A stretch of DNA of 47,925 nucleotides from an uncultured Coriobacteriia bacterium (GCA_903831865.1 CAIKZH010000131.1:1-47925); one strand, 5' to 3'; positions 16,891-26,112 are shown, counted from the first letter of the stretch. Notes: generated from the letters alone by a model not told the origin. Translations and numbers: made by a program.

Positions 16891-17699
16891 CGCGACCGGA
16901 GCCAGCCGAGCGCGTCGAGCCCGCCGCCGACTACGACCGTTTCGTCGACTGGCGCGCGCGACTCGCCCGGGAGGCGCCGTTCTACAAGCGCGTCTTCGGG
17001 GAAGCCGGGGTCCGCAGCGTGGTCGACGCGGGCTGCGGCACCGGCATGCCCGCGATCACGTGGGCACAGTGGGGACTGAAGGTCACCGGAGTCGACCCGG
17101 ACCTGTCGATGCTCGCGCAGGCACGAGTGAACGCCGCCGCGGCTGCATCAGCGATCGACGATGCCGGCGGAAGTGTCAGCTTTGTGGAGGGCGCGTTCGG
17201 AGGCCTTGCGGAGCTCGGACTCGCGGGAGCGGACGCCGTGACCTGCACGGGCAACGCGCTGCCGCACGTGCGCGGGCTGGACGGCCTACGTGCGGCCATC
17301 GAGGACTTCGCGGCGGTCCTGAGGCCGGGCGGGCTCCTCGTGCTCCACCTCCTCGACCACGACCGGCTCCTCGGCCGTCACCTGCGCTCCATACCTCCGG
17401 TGGTCCGTGATGCCGAGGACGGGACGTGGGTCTTCCTTCGGGTCATGGACTACACGGACGAGGGCATCCTGTTCGACTTCATCACGCTGCACCGGCCGCC
17501 GGCGGAAGCCAGCGGCGACGGCTCCTGGGAGGTCTCGTCCCGCCGCTCGGTCCACACGGCGATCCCCTCGGGCGCGCTGACGAGCGAGCTGGCGCGCGCG
17601 GGGTTCGACGGCGTCGGACTCTTCGGTGACCACACGGGCAAGGCCTTCGATCCTGAGCATGACGAGTCGCTGATCGTGGTGGCGCGCCAGCGCTCCTAG
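16887..17699 (+). CDS. Class I SAM-dependent methyltransferase
   Basis: The 270-residue protein has the Rossmann methyltransferase signature: motif I VVDAGCGTGMPAITWAQWG, acidic VTGVDPDLSMLAQAR, ADAVTCTGNALPHV and the post-motif AVLRPGGLLVLHLLDHD. It starts with GTG overlapping the amidohydrolase stop (GTGA), so the two probably form a metabolic pair. The substrate is not identifiable. Its stop shares CTAG with the convergent maf gene. Confidence 0.87.
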   Translation: MTRPEPAERVEPAADYDRFVDWRARLAREAPFYKRVFGEAGVRSVVDAGCGTGMPAITWAQWGLKVTGVDPDLSMLAQARVNAAAAASAIDDAGGSVSFVEGAFGGLAELGLAGADAVTCTGNALPHVRGLDGLRAAIEDFAAVLRPGGLLVLHLLDHDRLLGRHLRSIPPVVRDAEDGTWVFLRVMDYTDEGILFDFITLHRPPAEASGDGSWEVSSRRSVHTAIPSGALTSELARAGFDGVGLFGDHTGKAFDPEHDESLIVVARQRS

Positions 17700-18355
17700 C
17701 GGTTGCGGCAGAGCCTGCGCCCGAGCGGGCACTCCCTGCCGAGGGCGGCTTCGCACTCCGCGATCGGAGCCGAGATGCCCTGGACGCCGGCCCTCGCAAG
17801 ACGCTCGAAGAGGTGGCAGAGCGGAAGGCCCGCGACGTTCTGGTAGCACTCGCCCTGCTCGACTGTCGCGAGGTGTCGCTCGATGTTGTAGGCGCCGGCG
17901 CACCCCAGCGCCTCGTCCCCCGCGAGCCAGTCGCTGATGGCCCCCGTGTCGAGTTCCCGCATCGCGACCGGCGTGGTCACGGCGAATGTGGTCGGCTCGC
18001 TCTCGCCCGCAAGCAGGAACGCCGAGCCGGTCACCACGTCGTGCACGCGGCCGGAGAGCGACTCGAGCATGGTGCGCGCCTCCTCCACGTCGGCGGGCTT
18101 GCCGAGCACTCGGCGGTCCATCACCACGATCGTGTCGAACGCGAGGATGAGTGCGGTGTCGGGCCGCGCGCCTCGCGCCGCCCTCGCCTTGTCCGCGGCC
18201 AGGGACCGGGCGAGGACCGGCGGCACGCCGCGCAGGGGGGAGTCCAGGTCCTCGTCGGTGTTCGTGCTGAGGCACTCGTAGTCCGCAGCGAGCCACGCCA
18301 GAAGTCGACGCCGGCGGGGTGAGGCGGAAGCGAGAAGGATGGAGGGAGCGTCCAT
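17696..18355 (-). CDS. maf: Maf-like nucleoside triphosphate pyrophosphatase
   Basis: The 219-residue protein has all Maf features: LLASASPRRRRLLAWL at the N-terminus, ADKARAA, DTIVVMDRRVLGKPA with its aspartate and lysine, SGRVHDVVTG, and the late NIERHLATVEQGECYQNVAGLP segment. Maf enzymes hydrolyse dTTP/UTP or modified nucleotides to monophosphates and affect cell division. A tail of about 25 residues containing ECEAALGRECPLGRR carries two extra cysteines, which is somewhat unusual. The gene is divergent from the HEAT/HD-GYP pair. Confidence 0.93.
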   Translation of the reverse strand: MDAPSILLASASPRRRRLLAWLAADYECLSTNTDEDLDSPLRGVPPVLARSLAADKARAARGARPDTALILAFDTIVVMDRRVLGKPADVEEARTMLESLSGRVHDVVTGSAFLLAGESEPTTFAVTTPVAMRELDTGAISDWLAGDEALGCAGAYNIERHLATVEQGECYQNVAGLPLCHLFERLARAGVQGISAPIAECEAALGRECPLGRRLCRNR

Positions 18356-18524
18356 GGCGCGGATGATAGCATCGCCGCCCGGCCACGCCCGGCCCCGACC
18401 GGTGCGACCAGCGGGGTGCCGTCGCCGTGGCGGCCCCCCTTCGCTCGGTACATAATCGTGTGCGTGTGACTCCGGGTCGCGGTCCGTGGGACCGCCGGGC
18501 CCGGGCGCAGCCGGAAGGGAGCGC

Positions 18525-20681
18525 GTGGACGGTTTGGTCGACGAGACGCGCCAGACGGTACCCGCGCCCGTTCGGCTCTTCGCCGTCCGCTTGAACGCGG
18601 CCGACTCGGCCCTGCGGCTCTACCCCGAGGGTGGGGAGATCCCCAAGCGCAACGTCTCGGACCTCGTGGATGCGCTGCGGGCTGCCGTCACTCCCGGTGA
18701 CAGGGCGCTGGACATCGGCGTCACGCGCGACGCTCTCACCTTCGGCGAGCTCCCGCTCGTGCCGGGCAGCACCTCGGCCTCCGTCTTCGCGCGGGAGTTC
18801 TACATCCGCGGACTGCTCGGCGTGCGCTTCCGCCTCGAGGCCGAGTCCGAGGACTTCGTTCGGTTCCTGCGTCTGCTGCACGCTCCGACCGAGGAGATCG
18901 CGGAGACCGGCGGGTTCTCCCACACGCTCCGGGCGCAGGGCGTCACGTCGATCATCGCCCTGGAGTCCGAGACCAGGGTGGTGGACACGGACATCCCCGG
19001 GCAGGAAGGGCGCCGCCCGGAGCCGCCGCCCGAGGACATCGAAGAGATCCTGCACGGGCTCGGAGCGCCCAGGACGGGCGACTACCGTGTCCTGCTGCGC
19101 GTGATGCGCGATCGGCGCGCTGTGGCGGCCTACCTGCACAAGGTGCGGCAGGCGGACCCCGGGCGCGGGGCCACCAAGGAGCTGGCCGAGCGGATCGTCA
19201 CCCTCGCGCGGCTCGCGCATCACGGGACGCTCGCGGAACGCGAGGCGGCGCTGGAAGTCATCGCCCAGGCGGTCATGGAGCTCGAGATCCGGGAGCGCGG
19301 CGAGCTGTACATGGACCGCCTCCTCGAGGAGGCCCGCCGCGACAACGCGCTCGCGACGGTGCTGCGCACCCTTGGAGCGGACGAGCTGATCGACTCGATC
19401 CTCGCGAAGACGGAGGAGAACCCCGAGGGTCTCGAGAAGCTCTCCCATTCGGTCCGTGATCTCGCCGCCGTGGACGAGGCGGAGACGAAGCAGAAGCTCG
19501 TCGAGCGTACGGCCGCACGCATGCGCGAGAAGGGCTTCACGGAGCGGTTCGTGGAGGACTTCATGCGCATGGTCACTCCCAAGACGCTGGTAGGAGTCGA
19601 GCAGGCGCCTTCGGAGGCCGCGTCGCTCAGTGCCGTGCTCAAGCTGTCGGACCCGACGCGCGCCGGTGCGGACGGCTTCGTGTACGAAGAAGCGATCGAG
19701 CGGCTACGTGCGGAGGCGGACCGGGGGATCACCGACGGCGACGTGCTCGCGACGCTCGTCACGGTCGCGGCGCTCGAACCGGAGACGGAGAACTTCGGCC
19801 TTGTGATGGACACGCTGGAGGAGGGGATCGGCTTCCTCGTCGAAGCGCAGGAGGTCGAGGTCGCGGCGGATGTCGCCGAGGCACTGCTCGCGGCGGGGGC
19901 ATCGCCGAAGGTGCCGGAGGCGCACCGCGCGCGGATGGTGAAGGCGGTCACGGCGCTGGCGCGGCCCGAGTCGCTGCGAAAGATCACGGCCATCCTGCGC
20001 ACCTACCGCCCGGAGTCTCCCGAGTACATCGCGAGCCGACGTCTGCTCGGGGTGCTCGGTGACACGACGATCGAAGCGCTGTTGGAGGCGCTCGCCGACG
20101 AGGACGACATGACGGCGCGCAGGGCGCTGGTCGACCTCATCTCCTCAAGCGCCCGCCACTCCATCCCCGACCTCGGTGCGCGTCTCAACGATCGCCGCTG
20201 GTACTTCGTGCGCAACCTCGTCTCCATAATGGTCTCCACCCACTCGCCCGAGACCCTCCCGTACCTGCAGAGGACGCTTCGGCACTCGGATCCGCGGGTC
20301 CGCCGTGAGACCATCCGCGGCCTTGGCAGCATCCGGACCGGTGTGGCGGACTCGATGCTGATCGCCGCCCTCACTGACGAGGACGGCGGCAACGTGCAGG
20401 CCGCCGCCCACGCGCTCAGCTCGATCGACTGTCGCGGTGCGATCCCGGCTCTCGAGGAGGTCGCGCGCGGGATCGGGCGCGGAGCCCGGGACACCGCGAC
20501 CCGGGTCGAAGCGGTGAACGCGATCGGACGCATGACCGACTCGCGAGCGGCATCAGCCCTCGCCGACCTGGCGAAACGCCGTCTCTTCCGTCGTCGCGTG
20601 AGCCGCGAGGTGCGTGCGGCCGCGGCGCTGGCGCTTCGGTCCGGTCCCTCCGGCAGGACCGGGAGGGGGCGAGAGGCGTGA
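18525..20681 (+). CDS. HEAT-repeat protein with an N-terminal domain shared with the next gene
   Basis: The 718-residue, mainly helical protein has no signal peptide or membrane helix. Residues about 10-160 form a domain containing SALRLYPEGGEIPKRNVSDL, DALTFGELPL and FVRFLRLL. It is similar in order of motifs to the start of the following HD-GYP protein. The middle is long helical sequence. Residues about 500-715 contain HEAT repeats (for example LPYLQRTLRHSDPRVRRETI, AIPALEEVARG, AASALADLAKR). GTG 18525 follows GGAAGGGA. A -10-like CATAAT lies at 18451-18456. The proteins are coupled by a GTGA overlap, which suggests a scaffold for the HD-GYP phosphodiesterase. Confidence 0.85.
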   Translation: MDGLVDETRQTVPAPVRLFAVRLNAADSALRLYPEGGEIPKRNVSDLVDALRAAVTPGDRALDIGVTRDALTFGELPLVPGSTSASVFAREFYIRGLLGVRFRLEAESEDFVRFLRLLHAPTEEIAETGGFSHTLRAQGVTSIIALESETRVVDTDIPGQEGRRPEPPPEDIEEILHGLGAPRTGDYRVLLRVMRDRRAVAAYLHKVRQADPGRGATKELAERIVTLARLAHHGTLAEREAALEVIAQAVMELEIRERGELYMDRLLEEARRDNALATVLRTLGADELIDSILAKTEENPEGLEKLSHSVRDLAAVDEAETKQKLVERTAARMREKGFTERFVEDFMRMVTPKTLVGVEQAPSEAASLSAVLKLSDPTRAGADGFVYEEAIERLRAEADRGITDGDVLATLVTVAALEPETENFGLVMDTLEEGIGFLVEAQEVEVAADVAEALLAAGASPKVPEAHRARMVKAVTALARPESLRKITAILRTYRPESPEYIASRRLLGVLGDTTIEALLEALADEDDMTARRALVDLISSSARHSIPDLGARLNDRRWYFVRNLVSIMVSTHSPETLPYLQRTLRHSDPRVRRETIRGLGSIRTGVADSMLIAALTDEDGGNVQAAAHALSSIDCRGAIPALEEVARGIGRGARDTATRVEAVNAIGRMTDSRAASALADLAKRRLFRRRVSREVRAAAALALRSGPSGRTGRGREA

Positions 20682-22132
20682 CGGATGCGGATCGCCTCGA
20701 GACGCTGCGCCCGGGGTCCACGCGGGTGTTCAACGCCGCCCAGGTGCTGCGCGCGAGAGAGCTTCTCGCGCGCCTGTCCGGCGCCCGCCGGGCGGTCCGC
20801 TTCTACCCGCCGGGGCATCTGGCCGTCCACGAGAACGTCGCCGGCCTCATGGCCGTGATCCGGGAATTCCACAACGAGGGAGTCGAGGTCCCGCTCGTCT
20901 TCTTCGACAGCGAAGTGCTGCTCGGCGAGCAGCTGCTCGCCACGGAGAGCGTGATGTTCGACCAGCTCATCCGTGACATGTCCTCGGCGGGCAGGACGAG
21001 CGTGTGCTTCCTGCCCGGGCTCGGCATCGAGGAGCTCGAGCGGGCGATGGCGGTGCTCAGCGCCGACAGCGCGACGATCGAGGCCGAGGGTGGCGTCCAG
21101 GCGGCTGTCGAGGCAGCCGACATCCCGCACGTCGAGATCGGCACCGTCGCCTTCGCGAGACATGCCGTGGAGACCGAGCACACCGAGGACTCGGACGCCG
21201 ATACCACCCACACCAAGGCCCTCGACGTGATGCGCGACTACGAGCGTCAGCTCGGGGAGGATCGGACCCCGACTGCGGCCGACGCGATCGACGTCGTGAA
21301 GGACATCGTCGACAGCGTTCTCACCGACCGCAATGCCATGCTGGGCATGGCCGTCCTGAAGCACTACGACGAATACACGTTCTTCCACTGCGTGAACGTG
21401 GCGATCCTCTCCATCGCCCTCGGATCGCTGATAAGCACGAGTCCCAGGTTCCTGAACTCGCTCGGGGTCGGAGCGCTGCTGCACGACATCGGCAAGATGA
21501 CGGTCGCCCTCGGCGTGCTCAACAAGTCGGGTCGGCTCACCGCGGACGAGTGGGACCTGATGCGGATGCATCCGCTGCGCGGGGCCGAGGTCGCGGCGTC
21601 GATGCGGGGCCTGGACCGCTCGGCGATCGTCGCCGTGCTGGAGCACCACATGCGATACGACCTGGACGGCTACCCTGAGCGGGAGCCGCGGCGAGCGCAG
21701 CAGCTCACGAGCCGCATCACCGCGATCGCCGACTCGTACGATGCGATGACGTCGCGCAGGACCTACTCCTTCGCACATCTGCCCGATGAGGCGATGGAAG
21801 TGCTCTCCCGGAATGCCGGCACGGCGTTCGACCCGGTGCTCGTCCGCATGTTCACCCAGATGATCGGGGTGTATCCTCCGCGGTGCGTCGTGCGACTCTC
21901 GAGTGGTGAGGTCGCCATCGTGGTGCGGGAGAGCGCGGACATGATGGCCCCTGTCGTGAGGGTCATCACCGACGATCGCGCCACGCTCGTCGAGCCACAC
22001 GATGTGGACCTTTCCGACGCGGCCGCCGCGGACGGACGGCGGGTCGAGTTGTGTCTCGACCCTGACGCGCTCAACATCGACGTCGGCGACTACGTGCCGG
22101 AGCGTGAGAAGCCGAGCACCACGAAGTCCTGA
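20678..22132 (+). CDS. HD-GYP domain phosphohydrolase
   Basis: The 484-residue protein has an N-terminal domain (about residues 15-160, with ARRAVRFYPPGHLAVHENV, DSEVLLGEQLL and GLGIEELERAM), related to that of the preceding protein. The HD-GYP domain covers about 205-400: HDIGK at 269-273, RMHPLRGAEV, HH at 323-324 and DGYP at 330-333. HD-GYP enzymes hydrolyse cyclic di-GMP and sometimes other cyclic dinucleotides. The GYP loop here reads DLDGYP rather than DGxGYP, a minor variation. No receiver domain is fused, so the N-terminal domain is the likely input. Confidence 0.92.
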   Translation: MTDADRLETLRPGSTRVFNAAQVLRARELLARLSGARRAVRFYPPGHLAVHENVAGLMAVIREFHNEGVEVPLVFFDSEVLLGEQLLATESVMFDQLIRDMSSAGRTSVCFLPGLGIEELERAMAVLSADSATIEAEGGVQAAVEAADIPHVEIGTVAFARHAVETEHTEDSDADTTHTKALDVMRDYERQLGEDRTPTAADAIDVVKDIVDSVLTDRNAMLGMAVLKHYDEYTFFHCVNVAILSIALGSLISTSPRFLNSLGVGALLHDIGKMTVALGVLNKSGRLTADEWDLMRMHPLRGAEVAASMRGLDRSAIVAVLEHHMRYDLDGYPEREPRRAQQLTSRITAIADSYDAMTSRRTYSFAHLPDEAMEVLSRNAGTAFDPVLVRMFTQMIGVYPPRCVVRLSSGEVAIVVRESADMMAPVVRVITDDRATLVEPHDVDLSDAAAADGRRVELCLDPDALNIDVGDYVPEREKPSTTKS

Positions 22133-22163
22133 TCTTCGTCACCCGAAGGAGCCCGAGGCACAT

Positions 22164-24974
22164 ATGGCTACGAGCCGCCCACAACCGGGAGTCCCATCGC
22201 TGCGCTCGCGGATCATCACCGCGATCGTCATCGTCGGTGCCTTCCTGATCGCCACCGCCAGCGCCGCAGCGACGTTCTACACCGACGCACTCTGGTTCAT
22301 CGACATCGGACACGGTGCCGTGTTCTGGACACGGTTCTGGAGCTCCATCGGCGTCGGCGTCGCCTTCGGCGTCGCCTCGTTCATCATCATCTACGTGAAC
22401 CTCGTGGTCGCCCGACGACTGCGTCCCCGGGTCTCCGTCGCGCCGGTCCTTCCCGGACTCGCGCCTTCTCCTCAGCAGCAGGTCGAAGAGGTCCTGTCGC
22501 GGGTCCGGAGCACGCTGGAGCCTTTCGCCGCGTGGGTGCTGCTCCTGCTCGCGATAGTCGTCGCGTGGGGGATCGGCCAGTCGATGAGCTCCGGCTGGGA
22601 GACCATCAGGCTCGCGCTCTCGGGCGCGACCTTCGGGGTGAAGGACCCTCAGTTCGGACTCGACGTCGGCTTCTTCGTCTTCCGCCTGCCGGCGCTGCGC
22701 ATCGTCGCCGACTGGCTCTTCTCGACGCTCGTCCTCACGCTCTTCCTCGTCGTTGCGGTGCACCTCTACGAGGGCGGCATCCGGCCTGCTCAGCGCCTGC
22801 GGGGCATCGATCCGCATGTGAAGGCCCACGTCTCGGTGGTCCTGGGACTGATCGTGGCCTCGAAGGTGTTCGACTACTGGCTCTCGATCTACGAACTCGA
22901 CCTGTCCGCGAGAGGCCAGGTCGTCGGTGCTTCGTACACCGACGTCCACGCCCAGATACCGGCCTACTTCATCCTCATCGGGATCGCGGTCATCACCGCG
23001 GTGCTGCTCATGCTCAACATCCGCTACCGCGGCTGGCGGCTGCCCATCGTGGCGCTGGGCGCGTGGATCGCCGCGAGTCTGCTGGTGGGGGCGGTCTACC
23101 CGGCGATCGTGCAGTCGCTCGTGGTCTCGCCGAACGAGCTCGCCGTGGAGAAGCCGTACATCCTGCGCAACATCACGGACACGAGACAGGCGTTCGACCT
23201 CGAATCGATCGACGCGACGGCGTTCCCGGCTGCCGAGGACCTCACGTCCTCGGACATCGCAGAGGCGACCTCCACGGTCCGCAACATACGGCTGTGGGAC
23301 CCGAACGTCGTGGTCGACTCCTACAAGCAGCTCCAGGAGATCCGGTTCTACTACGACTTCAAGGGCGTCGACATCGATCGGTACACGATCGACGGCTCGA
23401 TGCAGCAGGTGCTCGTGTCAGCTCGTGAGCTGAACGTCGACAACCTCGCGGCCCAGGCGAAGACCTGGATCAACACGCACCTCGTCTACACGCATGGCTA
23501 CGGCGTGGTCATGAGTCCCGTCAATTCGACCACCGCCGGACTGCCGGACTTCATCATCGAGAACATCCCGCCGCGCTCATCGACCGATCTCAAGGTGACG
23601 GTGCCCGGCATCTACTACGGCCAGGAGACGAACTCCTACGCGATCGTCGACACAAAGCAGAAGGAGTTCGACTATCCGGTCGGCGGGGCCAACGCCACGA
23701 CGTCCTACAGCGGGGACAACGGCATCCCGATCGGGTCTCTGACCAACCGGCTGGCGTTCGCCATTCGCACGGGGGACGTGGAGATCCTGTTCTCGAACGC
23801 GATCACGCCCACCAGCCGGATGCTCTTCCAACGTTCCATCACCGAGAGGGTCCACGCGCTGGCCCCGTGGCTGCGACTCGACAGCGACCCTTACCCGGTC
23901 GTCGTCGAAGGGCGGGTCCTGTGGCTCCTGGACGGCTACACGACGTCCTCCGCCTACCCCTACTCGCAGCCGGACCCGGCGACCGGCGTCAACTACATAC
24001 GCAACTCGGTGAAGGTCACCGTCGACGCCTACGACGGGAAGGTCACTCTGTACGCCTTCGATCCGCACGATCCGGTGCTCGCGGCGTACGAGAAGCTGTT
24101 CCCCGGTCTGCTCACCGACGTGTCCAAGATGCCAGCGGCAGTCCGGGCGCACCTGCGCTATCCCGAGGACCTCTTCAAGATCCAGGCGTCCACCTACGAG
24201 ACCTATCACATGCTCGATCCGCAGGTCTTCTACAACAAGGAGGACCAGTGGGCGGTCCCGGGCGCACGCACTTCCGCGCCGATGCAGCCCTTCTACGTCC
24301 TCATGCGTCTTCCGGGCGTGGCGACCGAGCAGTTCCTGCTGATGCAGCCGTTCACGCCTCTCAACAAGGACAACATGATCGGCTGGATGGCGGCCTCTTC
24401 CGACCCGGGCGACTACGGGCACAGGCTCGTCTACAACTTCCCGAAGTCGCAGCTGATCCTGGGTCCGGAGCAGATCAAGGCCCGCCTGAACCAGGAGCCG
24501 TCGATCTCCACACAGCTCACGCTGCTCAATCAGCAGGGAAGCCGGGTCATCTTCGGCAACCTCCTGGTCATCCCCATCAAGGACTCGATCCTGTACGTCC
24601 AGCCGGTCTACATCCAGGCGGAGCAGTCACCGATGCCACAGCTTGAGCGCGTGATCGTCGACTACTCCGACAGCATCTCGATGGCGCCGGACCTGAAGAC
24701 GGCCCTGACCCAGGTCTTCGGGGCCGCGCCGTCGGACGCGGAGAGCCTGACGTCGAGCACGGTCGCGCCGGGTCAGGCCACGACGTCCACGACCGGTGCG
24801 CCGGCGACGGGTACCAACGCCGCGCTCCTGAAGCAGGCGAGCGATCTCTACTCGGCTGCGATAGCCGCGCAGAAGGCGGGCGACTGGGCGTCGTACGGGA
24901 CCGACATCAACCGCCTCGGACAGATCATCGACCAGCTCGCGAAGCCCTCTGCGACTGCGACCAAGACGCCATAA
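22164..24974 (+). CDS. UPF0182 family membrane protein
   Basis: The 936-residue product has the size and layout of UPF0182 (COG1615): seven membrane helices in the first 350 residues (for example IVIVGAFLIATASAAATFY and LLVGAVYPAIVQSLVVSPNE), then a large extracytoplasmic domain. Family-diagnostic segments are EKPYILRNITDTRQAF and NKEDQWAVPG near residue 695. The last 90 residues are Thr/Ala-rich with a helical tail common in actinobacterial members. The function of UPF0182 is unknown. ATG 22164 starts the family alignment and a GAAGGAGC stretch precedes it. It follows the HD-GYP gene by 31 bp. Confidence 0.94.
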   Translation: MATSRPQPGVPSLRSRIITAIVIVGAFLIATASAAATFYTDALWFIDIGHGAVFWTRFWSSIGVGVAFGVASFIIIYVNLVVARRLRPRVSVAPVLPGLAPSPQQQVEEVLSRVRSTLEPFAAWVLLLLAIVVAWGIGQSMSSGWETIRLALSGATFGVKDPQFGLDVGFFVFRLPALRIVADWLFSTLVLTLFLVVAVHLYEGGIRPAQRLRGIDPHVKAHVSVVLGLIVASKVFDYWLSIYELDLSARGQVVGASYTDVHAQIPAYFILIGIAVITAVLLMLNIRYRGWRLPIVALGAWIAASLLVGAVYPAIVQSLVVSPNELAVEKPYILRNITDTRQAFDLESIDATAFPAAEDLTSSDIAEATSTVRNIRLWDPNVVVDSYKQLQEIRFYYDFKGVDIDRYTIDGSMQQVLVSARELNVDNLAAQAKTWINTHLVYTHGYGVVMSPVNSTTAGLPDFIIENIPPRSSTDLKVTVPGIYYGQETNSYAIVDTKQKEFDYPVGGANATTSYSGDNGIPIGSLTNRLAFAIRTGDVEILFSNAITPTSRMLFQRSITERVHALAPWLRLDSDPYPVVVEGRVLWLLDGYTTSSAYPYSQPDPATGVNYIRNSVKVTVDAYDGKVTLYAFDPHDPVLAAYEKLFPGLLTDVSKMPAAVRAHLRYPEDLFKIQASTYETYHMLDPQVFYNKEDQWAVPGARTSAPMQPFYVLMRLPGVATEQFLLMQPFTPLNKDNMIGWMAASSDPGDYGHRLVYNFPKSQLILGPEQIKARLNQEPSISTQLTLLNQQGSRVIFGNLLVIPIKDSILYVQPVYIQAEQSPMPQLERVIVDYSDSISMAPDLKTALTQVFGAAPSDAESLTSSTVAPGQATTSTTGAPATGTNAALLKQASDLYSAAIAAQKAGDWASYGTDINRLGQIIDQLAKPSATATKTP

Positions 24975-25057
24975 GCAGGTGCGGCGGGCGCCGGGCCCGC
25001 GGCGCTTCGGGTATCTTAGTGGTGGCTTTCGACGCGCAGTCAGGGGGGTGACGGACG

Positions 25058-25408
25058 ATGGCAAGGAAGACACCGGTCGACGACGCGCCACGCGACGACT
25101 TCCTGACGCGGATCATCGACGAGTTGCTCGACCTTCTCCAGACTGCCCGCGACTGGATCCGCCAGGAGGCGGAGGCCACGGTCAAGGAGAAGATCGTCCC
25201 GCCGCTGCAGAAGCTCGGGCTCACCCTGGCCTCGGGCACGGCGGCGGCGATCCTGCTGGTCGTCGGGCTGCTGTTCCTCGCGGTGGCTGCGATCGTCTAT
25301 CTGTCGCAACTGCTGGGCGTGCCGCTCGCGTTCCTCATCATCGGCGCCGTCTTCATCATCGGCGCCTCGATCTTCACGACGATCAAGGTGAAGGCGATGC
25401 AACGATGA
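25058..25408 (+). CDS. Holin superfamily III-like small membrane protein
   Basis: The 116-residue protein begins with about 60 helical, charged residues (including LTRIIDELLDLLQTARDW), followed by two membrane helices (GTAAAILLVVGLLFLAVAAI and GVPLAFLIIGAVFIIGASIF) and a short basic tail. This matches the phage_holin_3_6/DUF1469-like proteins of Actinomycetota, which are chromosomal proteins of unknown role rather than phage lysis proteins; no phage genes are nearby. Its stop overlaps the next gene as ATGA. Confidence 0.8.
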   Translation: MARKTPVDDAPRDDFLTRIIDELLDLLQTARDWIRQEAEATVKEKIVPPLQKLGLTLASGTAAAILLVVGLLFLAVAAIVYLSQLLGVPLAFLIIGAVFIIGASIFTTIKVKAMQR

Positions 25409-25650
25409 GTGCTGACCTCGAGAGCCCGATGCCGGACGCTCCCGCCGAGGAGATCACCCTGGACGACCTCCGCCGCAAGGCGCTGCACATCCGGGACGAG
25501 GTGGCGGACGAAGCGCGGGACCTTGTCGTCCGCCGGAGGGTCCAGGTGGTCGCCGGCGCCGTCGTCGGCCTGCTCGTGGTCGTATCGGTCGCCTACTTCG
25601 TCGGCACCCGCATGGGACGGGCCTCGATCGAGGCGCTGCCCTCCGACTGA
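25405..25650 (+). CDS. Small single-TM protein partnered with the holin-like gene
   Basis: The 81-residue protein has an acidic N-terminal half (including EEITLDDLRRKALHIRDEVADE) and one membrane helix (VVAGAVVGLLVVVSVAYFVG, about residues 50-69), ending GRASIEALPSD. The pattern matches small DUF3618-like membrane proteins that accompany holin-like genes in Actinomycetota. ATG 25405 overlaps the preceding stop, so the pair is translationally coupled. Function unknown. Confidence 0.78.
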   Translation: MSADLESPMPDAPAEEITLDDLRRKALHIRDEVADEARDLVVRRRVQVVAGAVVGLLVVVSVAYFVGTRMGRASIEALPSD

Positions 25651-25653
25651 CGT

Positions 25654-26112
25654 ATGCGGATCCGCTCGATCGACGTCTCCACCGACGCGGTCGAGGCGGT
25701 CATCTCCTTCGGCGCCGACGAGCCGATGCGGACCTCAGAGGCTCCCGGGTGCGCCGCGCGGGTGCTGCGCGAGCTCCCCGGCCTCAGGGCGCATCGCTGC
25801 GACAACGACCTGGGTGTCCCCTTCCGCGAGGAAGCGCTCGACACCGAGCTCGCTCATCTGGTCGAACACTGCACGCTCGAAGTGATGGCGCTCGCGGGCT
25901 CGCCCGCGACTCTGCGAGGCACTACCCGCTGGGACTTCGCGAAGGACGGCCGCGGCGTGTTCCATGTGGCGGTGGCCTACGACGACGATCTTGTCGCGCT
26001 GGGAGCGCTCAGGGCCGCCGCCGCTCTCGTCGAGTGGTCCGTCGAAGGGACCGGCGAGCCGCCCGACGTCGAGGACGAGGCGCGGCGGCTGTGGCTCCTG
26101 CGCCGGCGATGA
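25654..26112 (+). CDS. Stand-alone domain resembling the N-domain of cyanophycin synthetase
   Basis: The 152-residue soluble protein resembles, motif by motif, the N-terminal domain of CphA-type cyanophycin synthetases. Matching elements are APGCAARVLRELPGL near residue 30, TELAHLVEHCTLEVMALAG at 64-82, GTTRWDFA at about 89 and GVFHVAVAYDDD after it. HLVEH (68-72) is an HxxEH motif like that of inverted zinc metallopeptidases. No ATP-grasp or Mur-ligase domain follows and no cyanophycin gene is nearby. It begins 3 bp after the previous gene. The similarity is from my reading, not from a search, so the family name is tentative. Confidence 0.65.
   Translation: MRIRSIDVSTDAVEAVISFGADEPMRTSEAPGCAARVLRELPGLRAHRCDNDLGVPFREEALDTELAHLVEHCTLEVMALAGSPATLRGTTRWDFAKDGRGVFHVAVAYDDDLVALGALRAAAALVEWSVEGTGEPPDVEDEARRLWLLRRR

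Noticed and set aside
17286-19448. Long minus-strand ORF of 720 codons
   Set aside because: It covers the methyltransferase, maf and the HEAT gene in the wrong frame and has Arg/Gly/Ala-rich composition with no family motif; typical GC-rich shadow ORF. The same holds for the ORFs at 20003-22000 and 4203-5882 on the minus strand.
24984-25000. GCGGGC/GCCCGC hairpin after UPF0182 as terminator
   Set aside because: Six base pairs without a U-tract in a very GC-rich gap; expected by chance.
25058-25650. Prophage lysis cassette
   Set aside because: The holin-like protein belongs to a chromosomal actinobacterial family and there are no phage genes around it.
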